NCBI GenBank assembly: GCA_045535465.1 | Contig: JAZSLS010000157.1 | Location: 1 to 23,278 of the forward strand | Reading direction: 5' to 3' | DNA: 23,278 nucleotides | Origin: SIG636 sp045535465 | GTDB taxonomy: Bacteria; Bacillota; Clostridia; Oscillospirales; CAG-382 | Notes under the pieces: generated by a model | The model's database searches: none | Told to the model about the DNA's origin: nothing | What the model saw: only the letters and a program-made list of their open reading frames with translations | Program-made: the position numbers and the translations under genes | Part shown: positions 14,243 through 22,506 of the stretch, piece after piece | Layout: every line of letters starts with the position of its first letter | Position numbering within the stretch: position 1 is the first letter of the stretch

Positions 14243-15778
14243 TTAATCAATATTAAATAAGGTGTCAAACATACCGGTAAACTCAAGCCTTTCATCCCAC
14301 TCGTCACCTAAAGCCTTAAGATCAAGACCTTTGTCGTTATAGTACTGTTTCAACAAAGCCTTGTCTTTCCCTATAAGAGTTTCGTACTCATACCAAATAG
14401 GAGTAAAGGAATCTATTTCACTCTTAATCGGAGCAGTCTGCTTATCTCCGTAGAAATATGCGTAGCAGAAAAAGCCTACACCGTCAAGAGGACGATACTC
14501 GTTTATAAGAAGATACGTAAGACTTTGAAGCACTACGTCGCTGTAATTCATCCACTCTTCTCTACCGTAAGACGTAACCGCCCAAGTATCAAGAGCACCG
14601 GATTTATGAACTGTAAGAATGGGCACAAGCTTAATGCTTTTTTCAGTAAGTACGCTGTTCCACTCTTTCATAAGAACACTTATGCTGGCCTGACCGTGTA
14701 GCATACCATAGTAAAACTGAGGATACATTATGTCACAATAACCGCTTTCTGAACACCAGGTATAAATATCAGCACACTCAGCACCGTATGCGTGAGAGAT
14801 ATCACCGTTAGGTGAAATGCCATATATTAATTCTTCGCCGTGTTCCTTAACCTTTGAATATATCCCTCTGATAAGAGTATTTACATTGTTACATCTGAAT
14901 TCGTGAAGAGTGGTACTTCCATCGGTGCGGCTTGCAAACGCTTTGGCATCTATCTCGGTCTTGTTTTTAACCTCTTCGGGATAGAAATAGTCATCCATAA
15001 ATATGCCGTCAACTTTATACTTTGTAAGTATCTCGTCAATACCATTTATTATGAGATTACGTACATCTTCATAAGCGGGATTTATATATAAACGGGCAGT
15101 GCCGCCTGCATCTGTACCGGCAAACATATATTCGCCCATTTTACCATCATCCCCCATATGGCTGTACCATTCGGTAATAGCCCATTCGCCTTGTATCTTT
15201 TCAATTTCATTCTTTGTCATACAACGCATAGGATTAATCCAACCGTGAATAGAAAGACCCGACTTATGTGCTTCATCTATAAAAACTTGAACAGCATCAT
15301 ATTTCACGGTTTGATTGGCATAAGAGCCTGTAACAAAATACGAGAGAGGATAATACTCAGATTCATAAAAGCTGTCTGCAAAGGGACGAATTTGCAAAAG
15401 CACGGTATTGTAGCCGCCATCTTTTATGTTTTTCATTATGGTTTGTACCTTTTTTGTAAACGAAGCTTTGGGTTGAGGCGAACCACCGCCCGTAAGTAAA
15501 ATATTTTCGCTAAGGTCCCATTGAGTAAGCTTCATTATCTTGGGAAAATCATAGTTTAAGGGTATATAATTACCATTTTCATCAAATTGTTCAAAAGGCG
15601 CTCCATCCTTGCTTTCTGTATCAACGGAAGATTGTTCATCATCGGAACTAAAATCATTTTCAAAAATGCCCGACTCAAAGGATATAAAGCTTTCGTCGCT
15701 TCCCTTCTCATCCTTTCCGCAAGATGCAACAGAAAGAAGAAAAACGAGGCAAAGCAATATACATAAGAATTTTTTCAT
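14243..15778 (-). CDS. GHL10-type (family 10-like, DUF187) glycoside hydrolase lipoprotein
   Basis: 511 aa from the ATG at 15778, chosen because AGGAG lies just upstream and a lipoprotein signal follows (MKKFLCILL, lipobox VASC, Cys20). Residues about 21-65 are an acidic Ser-rich linker. The remainder is a TIM-barrel glycosidase-like domain with GGYNTVLLQIRPFADSFY, HGWINPMR, RLYINPAYEDVRN, VDGIFMDDYFYP, YGISPNGD and IMYPQFYYG, a pattern typical of the GHL10/DUF187 family of secreted wall- or glycan-acting proteins. The catalytic acids probably include the Asp residues in FMDDYF, but that is inference. It lies downstream of oadB with a hairpin between and no room for a conventional promoter, so its expression probably depends on read-through. 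Confidence 0.88.
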   Translation of the reverse strand: MKKFLCILLCLVFLLSVASCGKDEKGSDESFISFESGIFENDFSSDDEQSSVDTESKDGAPFEQFDENGNYIPLNYDFPKIMKLTQWDLSENILLTGGGSPQPKASFTKKVQTIMKNIKDGGYNTVLLQIRPFADSFYESEYYPLSYFVTGSYANQTVKYDAVQVFIDEAHKSGLSIHGWINPMRCMTKNEIEKIQGEWAITEWYSHMGDDGKMGEYMFAGTDAGGTARLYINPAYEDVRNLIINGIDEILTKYKVDGIFMDDYFYPEEVKNKTEIDAKAFASRTDGSTTLHEFRCNNVNTLIRGIYSKVKEHGEELIYGISPNGDISHAYGAECADIYTWCSESGYCDIMYPQFYYGMLHGQASISVLMKEWNSVLTEKSIKLVPILTVHKSGALDTWAVTSYGREEWMNYSDVVLQSLTYLLINEYRPLDGVGFFCYAYFYGDKQTAPIKSEIDSFTPIWYEYETLIGKDKALLKQYYNDKGLDLKALGDEWDERLEFTGMFDTLFNID

Positions 15779-15806
15779 AATAATGCTCCTTTTCCACATT
15801 TGCAAA

Positions 15807-15834
15807 ATAGGCAGGCGTTTTTGCGCCTGCCTAT
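15807..15834 (-). terminator. Hairpin terminator or attenuator between oadB and the GHL10 gene
   Basis: Perfect 11-bp arms (15807-15817 and 15824-15834) around a 6-base loop; on the minus strand the stem is followed by TTTTGC. It begins seven bases after the oadB stop codon and ends 28 bases before the GHL10 start. Confidence 0.75.
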
Positions 15835-15840
15835 CTGATT

Positions 15841-17034
15841 TTATTTACCGAATACCGCCATAAGGAAACCGGCAGCCACTGCAGAACCGATAACGCCTGC
15901 AACGTTGGGACCCATTGCGTGCATAAGCAAGAAGTTGGAAGGGTTAGCCTTGGCACCTTCAAGCTGTGCAACACGAGCCGCCATAGGAACTGCGGAAACG
16001 CCTGCAGAACCGATAAGAGGATTTATCTTACCGCCGGAAAGTTTATACATAACCTTGCCAAAGATAACACCAGCTGCGGTAGCGAAGCAGAACGCCATAA
16101 GACCGAGAGCGATTATCTTAAGAGTATCAATAGCAAGAAAGCTTTTGCCAATAGCGGTTGCGCCGACTGAAATGCTGAGGAAGATAGTAACGATATTCAT
16201 AAGAGCGTTCTGAACGGTATCAGAAAGTCTTTCGGTAACGCCGCACTCTCTAAGAAGATTACCAAACATAAGACAACCAAGAAGGGATGCAACGGAAGGA
16301 AGAACAAGGCAAGCGATAATGGTAACTGCTATGGGGAACACTATCTTTTCTGCCTTGGAAACGGTGCGGAGCTGTTCCATCTTTACGCTACGCTCCTTCT
16401 TAGTTGTAAGAGCGCGCATAATGGGAGGTTGAATCATAGGAATGAGTGCCATATAAGAGTAAGCCGCAACAGCAATAGGTGCAAGAAGATCAGGAGCAAG
16501 GCTCTTGGTAAGCCAAATAGCAGTAGGACCGTCTGCACCGCCGATAATACCTATAGAAGCCGCTTGAGGACCGTCAAAACCAAGAATGATAGCAAGGAAA
16601 AATGCAACGTATACGCCAACCTGCGCAGCAGCACCGAGTAGCATACTCTTTGCGTTTGCTATCATAGGGCCAAAGTCGGTCATAGCGCCAACGCCCATAA
16701 AGATAAGAGAAGGATAAATACCGGTCTTAACGCCTATGTAAAGGATATCAACAAAACCACCTTTTTTAAGGACTTGACCGTAATCTACGCCGTTTTGAAC
16801 AGCGTCCTGACCAACCCACCAATCGGTATGATAAAGCTCATTACCCGCAACAAGAGAAAGGTTGGAAACAAGCATACCAAAGGCAATACCAATTAGCAAA
16901 AGGGGCTCAAACTTTTTTACTATACCGAGATACAGAAGAACACAAGCGATAACAATCATTACATAAGATTCCCACTGTAATGCTGCGAAGCCTGAACTTT
17001 CCCAAAGGTTTGTTAAAATATCACCTACATTCAT
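15841..17034 (-). CDS. oadB: Sodium-translocating decarboxylase subunit beta
   Basis: 397 aa, polytopic. The beta subunit is the membrane channel that decarboxylates the carboxy-biotin carrier and exports Na+, for oxaloacetate, methylmalonyl-CoA or glutaconyl-CoA decarboxylases. The invariant GIIGGADGPTAIW is intact with Asp168, the position of the Na+-site aspartate (Asp203 of Klebsiella OadB). FIDGP-like, NPLIGSAGVSAVPMAAR and HAMGPNVAGVIGSA near the end are also characteristic. The start overlaps the oadG stop by one base (TAATG). Neither the carboxyltransferase nor a biotin-carrier gene is adjacent, so which acid is decarboxylated cannot be told. Confidence 0.95.
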   Translation of the reverse strand: MNVGDILTNLWESSGFAALQWESYVMIVIACVLLYLGIVKKFEPLLLIGIAFGMLVSNLSLVAGNELYHTDWWVGQDAVQNGVDYGQVLKKGGFVDILYIGVKTGIYPSLIFMGVGAMTDFGPMIANAKSMLLGAAAQVGVYVAFFLAIILGFDGPQAASIGIIGGADGPTAIWLTKSLAPDLLAPIAVAAYSYMALIPMIQPPIMRALTTKKERSVKMEQLRTVSKAEKIVFPIAVTIIACLVLPSVASLLGCLMFGNLLRECGVTERLSDTVQNALMNIVTIFLSISVGATAIGKSFLAIDTLKIIALGLMAFCFATAAGVIFGKVMYKLSGGKINPLIGSAGVSAVPMAARVAQLEGAKANPSNFLLMHAMGPNVAGVIGSAVAAGFLMAVFGK

Positions 17035-17459
17035 TATTTTGCACCCTCCTCTACAGGCTCAACATCAACTGCATGAGCTTTGCCATTAATTTTTACAGTA
17101 AACTGAGGAACTTTTTCTTCAACTGTAACGGTGTGCTTTTTACCGCCAAGGGTAACAAGCATAGCGCCGTCGGGAACGGTAGCAGAAGCAACAGGCTTAG
17201 GAACTTCTATAGGCTTTACTACAGTTTCTTCAACCTTCTTAGGAGCAGGAGCTTTCTTAGTCTTGTTGGATTTGCCATTCAACAACTTAGACATCAAGGC
17301 AATAAATGCCATAAGTACGGCAAGCACAGCGAAAACGATGGCAATGCCAAGGCCGGAATAACCAAGAGCTTCACCGATACCTACTGCAGCTTCAGAAGAT
17401 TCAGCAGATTCCGAAGCGCTGCTTAAACTTGCTGCATTTAAAAAATACATAAGGGGCAT
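17034..17459 (-). CDS. oadG: Sodium-pump decarboxylase gamma subunit (OadG-like)
   Basis: 141 aa from the ATG at 17459, preferred because AGGAGG lies nine bases upstream; the longer frame to 17537 crosses this site and the promoter leader. The layout is a short outer N-terminus, one hydrophobic helix (LGYSGLGIAIVFAVLAVLMA, about residues 33-52), a Lys/Pro-rich linker (APAPKKVEE), and a small soluble tail. The tail has two similar beta motifs, VTLGGKKHTVTVEE and VKINGKAHAVDVEP. The second resembles the start of biotin-carrier domains (VxVNGKxYxVxVE), but no AMKM biotinylation site follows. The gamma subunit assembles the alpha and beta subunits at the membrane. Confidence 0.8.
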   Translation of the reverse strand: MPLMYFLNAASLSSASESAESSEAAVGIGEALGYSGLGIAIVFAVLAVLMAFIALMSKLLNGKSNKTKKAPAPKKVEETVVKPIEVPKPVASATVPDGAMLVTLGGKKHTVTVEEKVPQFTVKINGKAHAVDVEPVEEGAK

Positions 17460-17545
17460 AGAACATTTCCTCCTCATCATATAGATCTTTTCGGGATACA
17501 CGGCACAACAAAATGCCTTACTACCCCAATTATTCATTAATTACG

Positions 17546-17574
17546 ATTTTACCAAAAAAAACGCCGTTTGTCTA
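17546..17574 (-). promoter_or_regulatory. Promoter for oadGB
   Basis: Minus strand: TAGACA (17569-17574), a 17-bp spacer containing a T-run, and TAAAAT (17546-17551). It lies about 85 bases before the oadG start. Confidence 0.7.
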
Positions 17575-17712
17575 TATACTTTTTAAAAATATTTTACATT
17601 CTTTTACACGATTATTATGTGTATTTTGCCAAAGCCACAACAAAACCTATCCATCTGCTGTAACACAAGTATCTGCCTATACATAAGATGTAGTGTGGAA
17701 GGAGGTTTAGCA

Positions 17713-17802
17713 ATGGGCTGCTTTGATTCTTTCTTTGGCAACAACAACAGCTGTTGGATCATTATTTTGATCGCAATCATCATCATTTGCTGCTGTGGCT
17801 AA
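17713..17802 (+). CDS. 29-aa hydrophobic, Cys-rich small peptide
   Basis: The ATG at 17713 follows a perfect AAGGAGG site (17699-17705), the best in the window, and the gene ends shortly before a terminator, so this is very likely a real gene. The peptide has a polar head (MGCFDSFFGNNNSCW), a 10-residue aliphatic run (IIILIAIIII) and a CCCG end, giving five Cys in all. It resembles the tiny hydrophobic peptides of Clostridia often labelled sporulation YjcZ-like or high-Cys proteins; this is a similarity of style, not a proven family. It would form a single membrane helix with a Cys cluster at one face. It is monocistronic, divergent from oadG and convergent with ligA. No clear promoter was identified; candidate TTTACA elements lie near 17593-17608. 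Confidence 0.75.
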   Translation: MGCFDSFFGNNNSCWIIILIAIIIICCCG

Positions 17803-17823
17803 TACCGACATAATTTAATACAG

Positions 17824-17858
17824 AAAAAGACGGACAGCTTCGGGCTATCCGTCTTTTT
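17824..17858. terminator. Bidirectional terminator between the small peptide gene and ligA
   Basis: 15-base arms (17824-17838, 17844-17858) with one mismatch around a 5-base TTCGG loop; A-run on the left and T-run on the right, so it works on both strands. It sits one base from the ligA stop codon. Confidence 0.9.
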
Positions 17859-17859
17859 T

Positions 17860-19827
17860 CTATTCAATAATCATTCTTAAAAATTCAGCCTCATCTATAA
17901 TTGGTATCCCAAGGCTTTCCGCTTTGGTCAGCTTACTGCCGGCATCGACACCGCAAAGAAGAAAACTTGTCTTCTTGGAGACTGATGATGCGGCAGTTCC
18001 ACCGTGTTTCCTGATAAGTGCCTCTGCTTCGTTGCGCTTAAGCGTTGGTAAAGTACCGGTAACCACTACAGTTTTACCAAGTAGCGCTGTACCTTTTTCT
18101 CCAACAGACTCTGCCATATTAAGACCTAAGGTTTTAAATTTTTCGATTAAAGCAATATTCTGAGGAACTGCAAAATACTCCACAATACAACGTGCAGTAA
18201 TCTCTCCTATATCGTTCACGGAAACAAGATCCTCTACCGTAGCTTTTGATAAAGATTCTACGCTGCCGAACTTCTCAGCTAAGGCTATGGCAGCTTTTTC
18301 GCCAACCTGCCTTATGCCAAGGGCGCTTATCAGCTTTGCAAGAGGAGCTTTTTTAGATTTTTCAATGGACTCCAATAGCTTTTTAGCGCTCTTCTCACCA
18401 TAACGCTCCATTTTAGCAAGCAAAGAAACGTCAAGGGTGTAAAGGTCTGCGGCGCTTTTAACAAAGCCGTTATCTATAAGCGATTGTACAATACTCTCTC
18501 CAAGATTATCTATCTCCATAGTGTGTGCAAAGTAAAGCAAAGTTCTGTGAAGCTGTGCAGGGCAATCGGAGTTAGTGCAACGAACGGCAACACCGCCCTC
18601 GTCTCGTCTAACAGGACCTCCGCAGGAAGGGCAAGCTGCGGGCATTTCGTAAGGTACTGAGCCCTCTCCTCGTTTTTCAATCAAGGAGCGAACGACCTCC
18701 GGAATAATATCCCCCGCTTTTTGTACCAACACCTTGTCCCCAATGCGTATATCCTTACCGGTTATATAATCTACGTTATGAAGAGTTGCCCTTGAAACGG
18801 TGGTCCCAGCAATGCGAACCGGCTCCAAAACGGCGTTAGGCGTAAGCACACCTGTGCGTCCAACTTGTATAACTATATCCAAAAGAGTGCTTTCAACTAT
18901 CTCAGGAGGATATTTGTACGCAACAGCCCATTTGGGTAAATTGCTAAGTTCGCCTATCTCCACTCTTTTTCCAATATCATCAACCTTTATTACAGCACCG
19001 TCTATATCATAACCAAGAGTAGGTCTTAACTCGGAAATTTCTTCAACTGCTGCCACTGTATTGTTACCGTAACACTGCTTACGGTAAGGGCTTACAGAAA
19101 AGCCCAGGCTTTCCAAATAATCAAGCCTTTCTTTATGGCTGTTTGGAAGCTCATCACTACACATTTCAAGGTTAAACACAAAAACCTCCAGCCTGCGCTT
19201 AGCACACAATGCGCTATCAAGCTGACGCAGAGAACCAGCCGCCGCATTACGAGGATTGGCAAAAGGAGTTTCGCCATCCTCCTCCCTCTGCTTGTTTATA
19301 GCCGCAAATACAGCCTTGGGCATATACACTTCACCGCGCACAACAAGCTCTTTCACCGGCTTATTAAGCTTTAAGGGAATACTTTTTACCGTTTTGAGGT
19401 TCGCAGTTACGTCTTCACCGAAAACACCATCACCACGAGTTGCACCTTTCACAAAAATGCCGTCCTCGTAGGTAAGCAACACGGAAAGTCCGTCTATTTT
19501 GCACTCAACGGTATACAAAAGCTCGCTGCCCGTCTTTTTGATAAAAGAATCCAGCTCTTCAATAGAGAAAACGTCCTGTAAGCTGCCCATTGTTACAACG
19601 TGGCGCACTTTTTCAAAACGCTCTGCTACTGCACCGCCTACTCTTAGAGTTGGCGACACAGGAGAGGCATAGTCAGGATATAATGCTTCCAGCTCCTTCA
19701 AGCGGGCAAACATCATATCATATTCCCTATCAGATATTTCCGGAGAGTCCTCTTCATAGTAACGTTTGGAATGGTACTCAAGCTCCTTTTCCAAACGCCG
19801 CATTTCTTTTACTGCTTCTTCGTGCAT
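17860..19827 (-). CDS. ligA: NAD-dependent DNA ligase LigA
   Basis: 655 aa from the ATG at 19827 (GGGTGG seven bases upstream); a TTG at 19842 would add five residues and is less likely. It seals nicks in replication and repair using NAD+. Domains in order: Ia (HSKRYYEEDSPEISDREYD, NAD binding), adenylation domain with catalytic Lys110 in VECKIDGLS, OB fold, four-Cys zinc finger (CPSCGG and CTNSDC), HhH region (IRQVGEKAAIALAEKFGS), and a C-terminal BRCT domain (LLGKTVVVTGTLPTLKRNEA to the end). All key motifs are intact and length is normal. It overlaps the prmA 3' end by 19 bases and is the last gene of its operon. Confidence 0.98.
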   Translation of the reverse strand: MHEEAVKEMRRLEKELEYHSKRYYEEDSPEISDREYDMMFARLKELEALYPDYASPVSPTLRVGGAVAERFEKVRHVVTMGSLQDVFSIEELDSFIKKTGSELLYTVECKIDGLSVLLTYEDGIFVKGATRGDGVFGEDVTANLKTVKSIPLKLNKPVKELVVRGEVYMPKAVFAAINKQREEDGETPFANPRNAAAGSLRQLDSALCAKRRLEVFVFNLEMCSDELPNSHKERLDYLESLGFSVSPYRKQCYGNNTVAAVEEISELRPTLGYDIDGAVIKVDDIGKRVEIGELSNLPKWAVAYKYPPEIVESTLLDIVIQVGRTGVLTPNAVLEPVRIAGTTVSRATLHNVDYITGKDIRIGDKVLVQKAGDIIPEVVRSLIEKRGEGSVPYEMPAACPSCGGPVRRDEGGVAVRCTNSDCPAQLHRTLLYFAHTMEIDNLGESIVQSLIDNGFVKSAADLYTLDVSLLAKMERYGEKSAKKLLESIEKSKKAPLAKLISALGIRQVGEKAAIALAEKFGSVESLSKATVEDLVSVNDIGEITARCIVEYFAVPQNIALIEKFKTLGLNMAESVGEKGTALLGKTVVVTGTLPTLKRNEAEALIRKHGGTAASSVSKKTSFLLCGVDAGSKLTKAESLGIPIIDEAEFLRMIIE

Positions 19828-20765
19828 TTTATAGCCACCCAATCGTTATCATCCTCAGTAGATATATGAATAAAGCCGACCTTCTTAAGCGCCTCTTCAA
19901 CCTCTTCCCTTCTACCACCTATAACACCGCTGCAAACAAGAATGCCATCGGTTTTAAGAGAAGAATAAAACATAGGAGCCATACCCTTTATAATGTCAGC
20001 TACAATGTTAGCAAGAATTACATCATATTCCTTGCCAAAAACAGTATGGGCCAAATCTTCATCATCCAAAACGTTGCCGCAATAAACAGTGCAACGGCTG
20101 TCTACATTGTTAACCTTAAGATTGTCCTCTGCAATAGAGGCGGCAACGCTATCTATATCAACAAGCACTGCGTCTTTTGCACCAAGCTTAGCTGCGGCAA
20201 TTGCTAAAATACCGCTACCACACCCCATATCAAGAACGTTAGCGTTCTGCACGTTTAACTTTTCAAGAGCACGAAGACAAAGCGAGGTAGTTTCGTGTCT
20301 TCCTGTGCCGAAGGAGGAGGCGGGGTCAATTTCGAGGACTATTCTATCGCCGGGAGTGCAATCCTCCCAGGTGGGCTTAACAATAAACTTTTCACCAATC
20401 TCAAGGGGATGGAAATACTGACGCCATCCGTCTGCCCAATCAGCATCATCTACTTCGTTTTCTTCCATATGCAGCCTGCCGTAAAGGTCCCCCTCAACAG
20501 CGGCAACTCCTTGCTTTATACGTGAAAGCTGTGCTTGACCCTGTTCATCACAGGAAATGTAAACACGAACAATAGTCTCGCCATCTGTTTTATCAAGCAG
20601 CCCGTCTTCTATATAATCGTAAGGAACGGTGCTGTCGTCAAGCAGTGCTTGCAAATCGGCAGGATCTTCCGTTGAATAGCAACTGATGCCTGCGGCGGTA
20701 ATTATGCCGCCAACCATCTCACTGCCCAGTGTATTGGTATATATTGTAAGCTCTGTAAATTTCAT
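19809..20765 (-). CDS. prmA: Ribosomal protein L11 methyltransferase
   Basis: 318 aa. It trimethylates ribosomal protein L11 using S-adenosylmethionine. The N-terminal ferredoxin-like domain (about 1-100) binds L11; the Rossmann methyltransferase domain has VLDMGCGSGILAIAAAKLGA (motif I) and LVDIDSVAASIAEDN (motif II), then VILANIVADII, the PrmA version of the NPP(Y/F)-like motif IV. DPASSFGTGRHETTSLCL is diagnostic of PrmA (family DPGxAFGTGxHxTT). The start overlaps the YqeG-like gene's stop by four bases (20762-20765). Confidence 0.96.
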   Translation of the reverse strand: MKFTELTIYTNTLGSEMVGGIITAAGISCYSTEDPADLQALLDDSTVPYDYIEDGLLDKTDGETIVRVYISCDEQGQAQLSRIKQGVAAVEGDLYGRLHMEENEVDDADWADGWRQYFHPLEIGEKFIVKPTWEDCTPGDRIVLEIDPASSFGTGRHETTSLCLRALEKLNVQNANVLDMGCGSGILAIAAAKLGAKDAVLVDIDSVAASIAEDNLKVNNVDSRCTVYCGNVLDDEDLAHTVFGKEYDVILANIVADIIKGMAPMFYSSLKTDGILVCSGVIGGRREEVEEALKKVGFIHISTEDDNDWVAIKCTKKQ

Positions 20766-21277
20766 ATATTCTTCTTTGCCGCCTTTCTTTTATATCTTCG
20801 TACAAAGGGCTTTTCGCCCAATCTTTTCAGCTTAAAAAACAAACTTTCCTTAGGCTGTATCGGCTCCACCAAAAAGCAAGGAAGCCCTGCACGGCGTGCC
20901 GCAAGGCAATCCGTAAAAATCTGGTCGCCAACAAACGCCGCCTTGCCCTTGTTTTTGGATTGTGCAAGACACGTCTGTATCCCCTTAACACCGGGCTTAC
21001 CCGCTTTATGCACCGCAAAAAGCCCAAGCTTTTGGTTAAATATATCAACACGTTCCTTTTCGTTATTGGAAACAAGCATTACCTCAACGCCTGCAGCTTG
21101 CAGTGCATTTATGTAGGACATAGCCTTCTCATCAGGCAAGGGCTTATCGTAAGGAGCTATGGTGTTATCCAAGTCAAAAACCACACGGTCTATGCCCTTA
21201 TCCAGGAAAAAACGTGCAGGGTATGCACTTATATCCTTTTCCATTCTGTCAGGAGTGAATTTATCAAGAAAACCCAT
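20762..21277 (-). CDS. YqeG-like HAD-superfamily (IIIA) phosphatase
   Basis: 171 aa. HAD motif I is VVFDLDNTIAPYD (nucleophile Asp and acid Asp in DLDNT), motif II VEVMLVSNN, the motif III Lys is in HKAGKPGVKG, and motif IV is FVGDQIFTDCLAA, all consistent with YqeG. YqeG of Bacillus is also a HAD phosphatase, and mitochondrial GEP4 homologues remove phosphate from phosphatidylglycerophosphate, so a lipid role is possible. The strongly basic C-terminus (KLKRLGEKPFVRRYKRKAAKKN) could contact membrane or RNA. The start overlaps the carboxypeptidase stop by one base (TAATG) and the end overlaps prmA. Confidence 0.92.
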   Translation of the reverse strand: MGFLDKFTPDRMEKDISAYPARFFLDKGIDRVVFDLDNTIAPYDKPLPDEKAMSYINALQAAGVEVMLVSNNEKERVDIFNQKLGLFAVHKAGKPGVKGIQTCLAQSKNKGKAAFVGDQIFTDCLAARRAGLPCFLVEPIQPKESLFFKLKRLGEKPFVRRYKRKAAKKNI

Positions 21278-22215
21278 TAGTTCATTTCCCCATTTTGAGC
21301 GAGATATTCTTCAAAACAAAGCCCGCTTTCATATATATCGGTGGCATAATGTACGCCAACAAATCGAAAATGCCAAGGCTCCCATATATATGTAGTAACT
21401 TCATTAAAAGTGGGCTCGGCGTCGTTATCGGGAGGATATCGGAGAATAAAGCCAAAACGATGAGCGTTTGCCGCAAGCCATTTTGCAGCATCGGTATAAC
21501 CAAAGCTTTGGCTTGCTGCAGAGAAATTATGCATATCAGCGGCAAGACCGGTATGATGCTCACTTGTACCGGGACGAGCGGAATATTTATCAGCCGCCGC
21601 TACGGCACTTTCTCTATCCTTGCCCTTAGCCAGCTCATTATTAACATAGTTATTGTAAAGAGACTGCTGTTTTGCTAAGGTACGATAACCACTGGTTACT
21701 GTTATGTCACCGTAACCGCATTTTGCCGCTTCCTTAAGAAAAGCGTGAAGAGCTATTTCGGCAGTCTTAGTCATTTTCTCAGGTGCACGGTCCTTACGAG
21801 TATCTCTTATATCAACAAGCTCCTCGGGAACGTAATCATCGGGAAGCTTGTTGGTCTTATTAACTAATATCATATACCTGCCGTCAGAACCTGCATTGAT
21901 GCATTTAATTTCATCCTCGCTCAAGGTTACAGCATAGGAATAATCGTTGGTTGTAGTGATGCTTTGCGGCTTGCTTTCAGGCTCACTGCTTTCCTCTAAA
22001 ACGTCCGAACTATCAATGCCGCTGTTATAGGAAACGTCAAAAGAGGTGTTGACACTATTATTGTCATCAAAACCTATGCTGTTTTGTTCGGAGTTATTAT
22101 TATCACTTTGTACGGAACTGTTGTCAGCAGAGTTTTCGTTCATTTGAATTTCTGCACAAGAAAACAAGCCAAGAGCGCAAACCAAACAAAGAAATATTAA
22201 AGCTGTTTTTTTCAT
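21277..22215 (-). CDS. D-alanyl-D-alanine carboxypeptidase lipoprotein (M15B, VanY-like)
   Basis: 312 aa from the ATG at 22215 (GAGGT upstream), followed by a lipoprotein signal (MKKTALIFL, lipobox LFSC, Cys20). Residues about 22-95 are an Asn/Ser/Asp/Glu-rich linker. The VanY domain shows VTSGYRTLAKQQSLYNNY, the first zinc-ligand motif SEHHTGLAADM (SxHxxGxAxD), and the catalytic Glu/last His in IWEPWHFRFVG. Family members trim terminal D-Ala from peptidoglycan stem peptides. It is the first gene of the operon leading to yqeG-like, prmA and ligA. Confidence 0.93.
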   Translation of the reverse strand: MKKTALIFLCLVCALGLFSCAEIQMNENSADNSSVQSDNNNSEQNSIGFDDNNSVNTSFDVSYNSGIDSSDVLEESSEPESKPQSITTTNDYSYAVTLSEDEIKCINAGSDGRYMILVNKTNKLPDDYVPEELVDIRDTRKDRAPEKMTKTAEIALHAFLKEAAKCGYGDITVTSGYRTLAKQQSLYNNYVNNELAKGKDRESAVAAADKYSARPGTSEHHTGLAADMHNFSAASQSFGYTDAAKWLAANAHRFGFILRYPPDNDAEPTFNEVTTYIWEPWHFRFVGVHYATDIYESGLCFEEYLAQNGEMN

Positions 22216-22268
22216 TAATGATACCTCACACAAATTGAGTTTATCGTTTCACAAGTGTAACCTAAACA

Positions 22269-22297
22269 ATTGTACCACACAAAAGAAGAAAATACAA
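22269..22297 (-). promoter_or_regulatory. Promoter of the carboxypeptidase-yqeG-prmA-ligA operon
   Basis: Minus strand: TTGTAT (22292-22297), a 17-bp spacer and TACAAT (22269-22274), about 54 bases before the ATG. All four gene junctions downstream overlap, so one transcript is expected. The A/T-rich stretch 22298-22400 holds no gene. Confidence 0.75.
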
Positions 22298-22409
22298 TAT
22301 TTTTTTAATTTGAAACGCAATATATGGTGCTTGACTACAAAAAAAACAAAAACAAAGCCCCAAAACAGATAAATTTTATTATAATTTTTGAAAAATTTTA
22401 CTTGCAAGA

Positions 22410-22440
22410 CTGACAATATGCTTGTATAATATAAGTTGTG
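22410..22440 (+). promoter_or_regulatory. Promoter for the CofE-like gene
   Basis: TATAAT (22435-22440) with CTGACA (22410-22415) at a long 19-bp spacing, or TGACAA at 18 bp. An adjacent TG strengthens the -10. The leader (about 22447-22506) contains a 7-bp hairpin (GCAGTAG 22448-22454, CTACTGC 22463-22469) without a T-run. Confidence 0.6.
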
Positions 22441-22506
22441 TTGAAACGCAGTAGGATATGTGCTACTGCACTTTGACCTTAAATTTTACAAAACGAAGGT
22501 GTGTTT

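Noticed and set aside
17604..17786. 60-codon minus-strand frame overlapping the small peptide gene
   Set aside because: No ribosome site, and it is antisense to a + strand gene with a perfect one.
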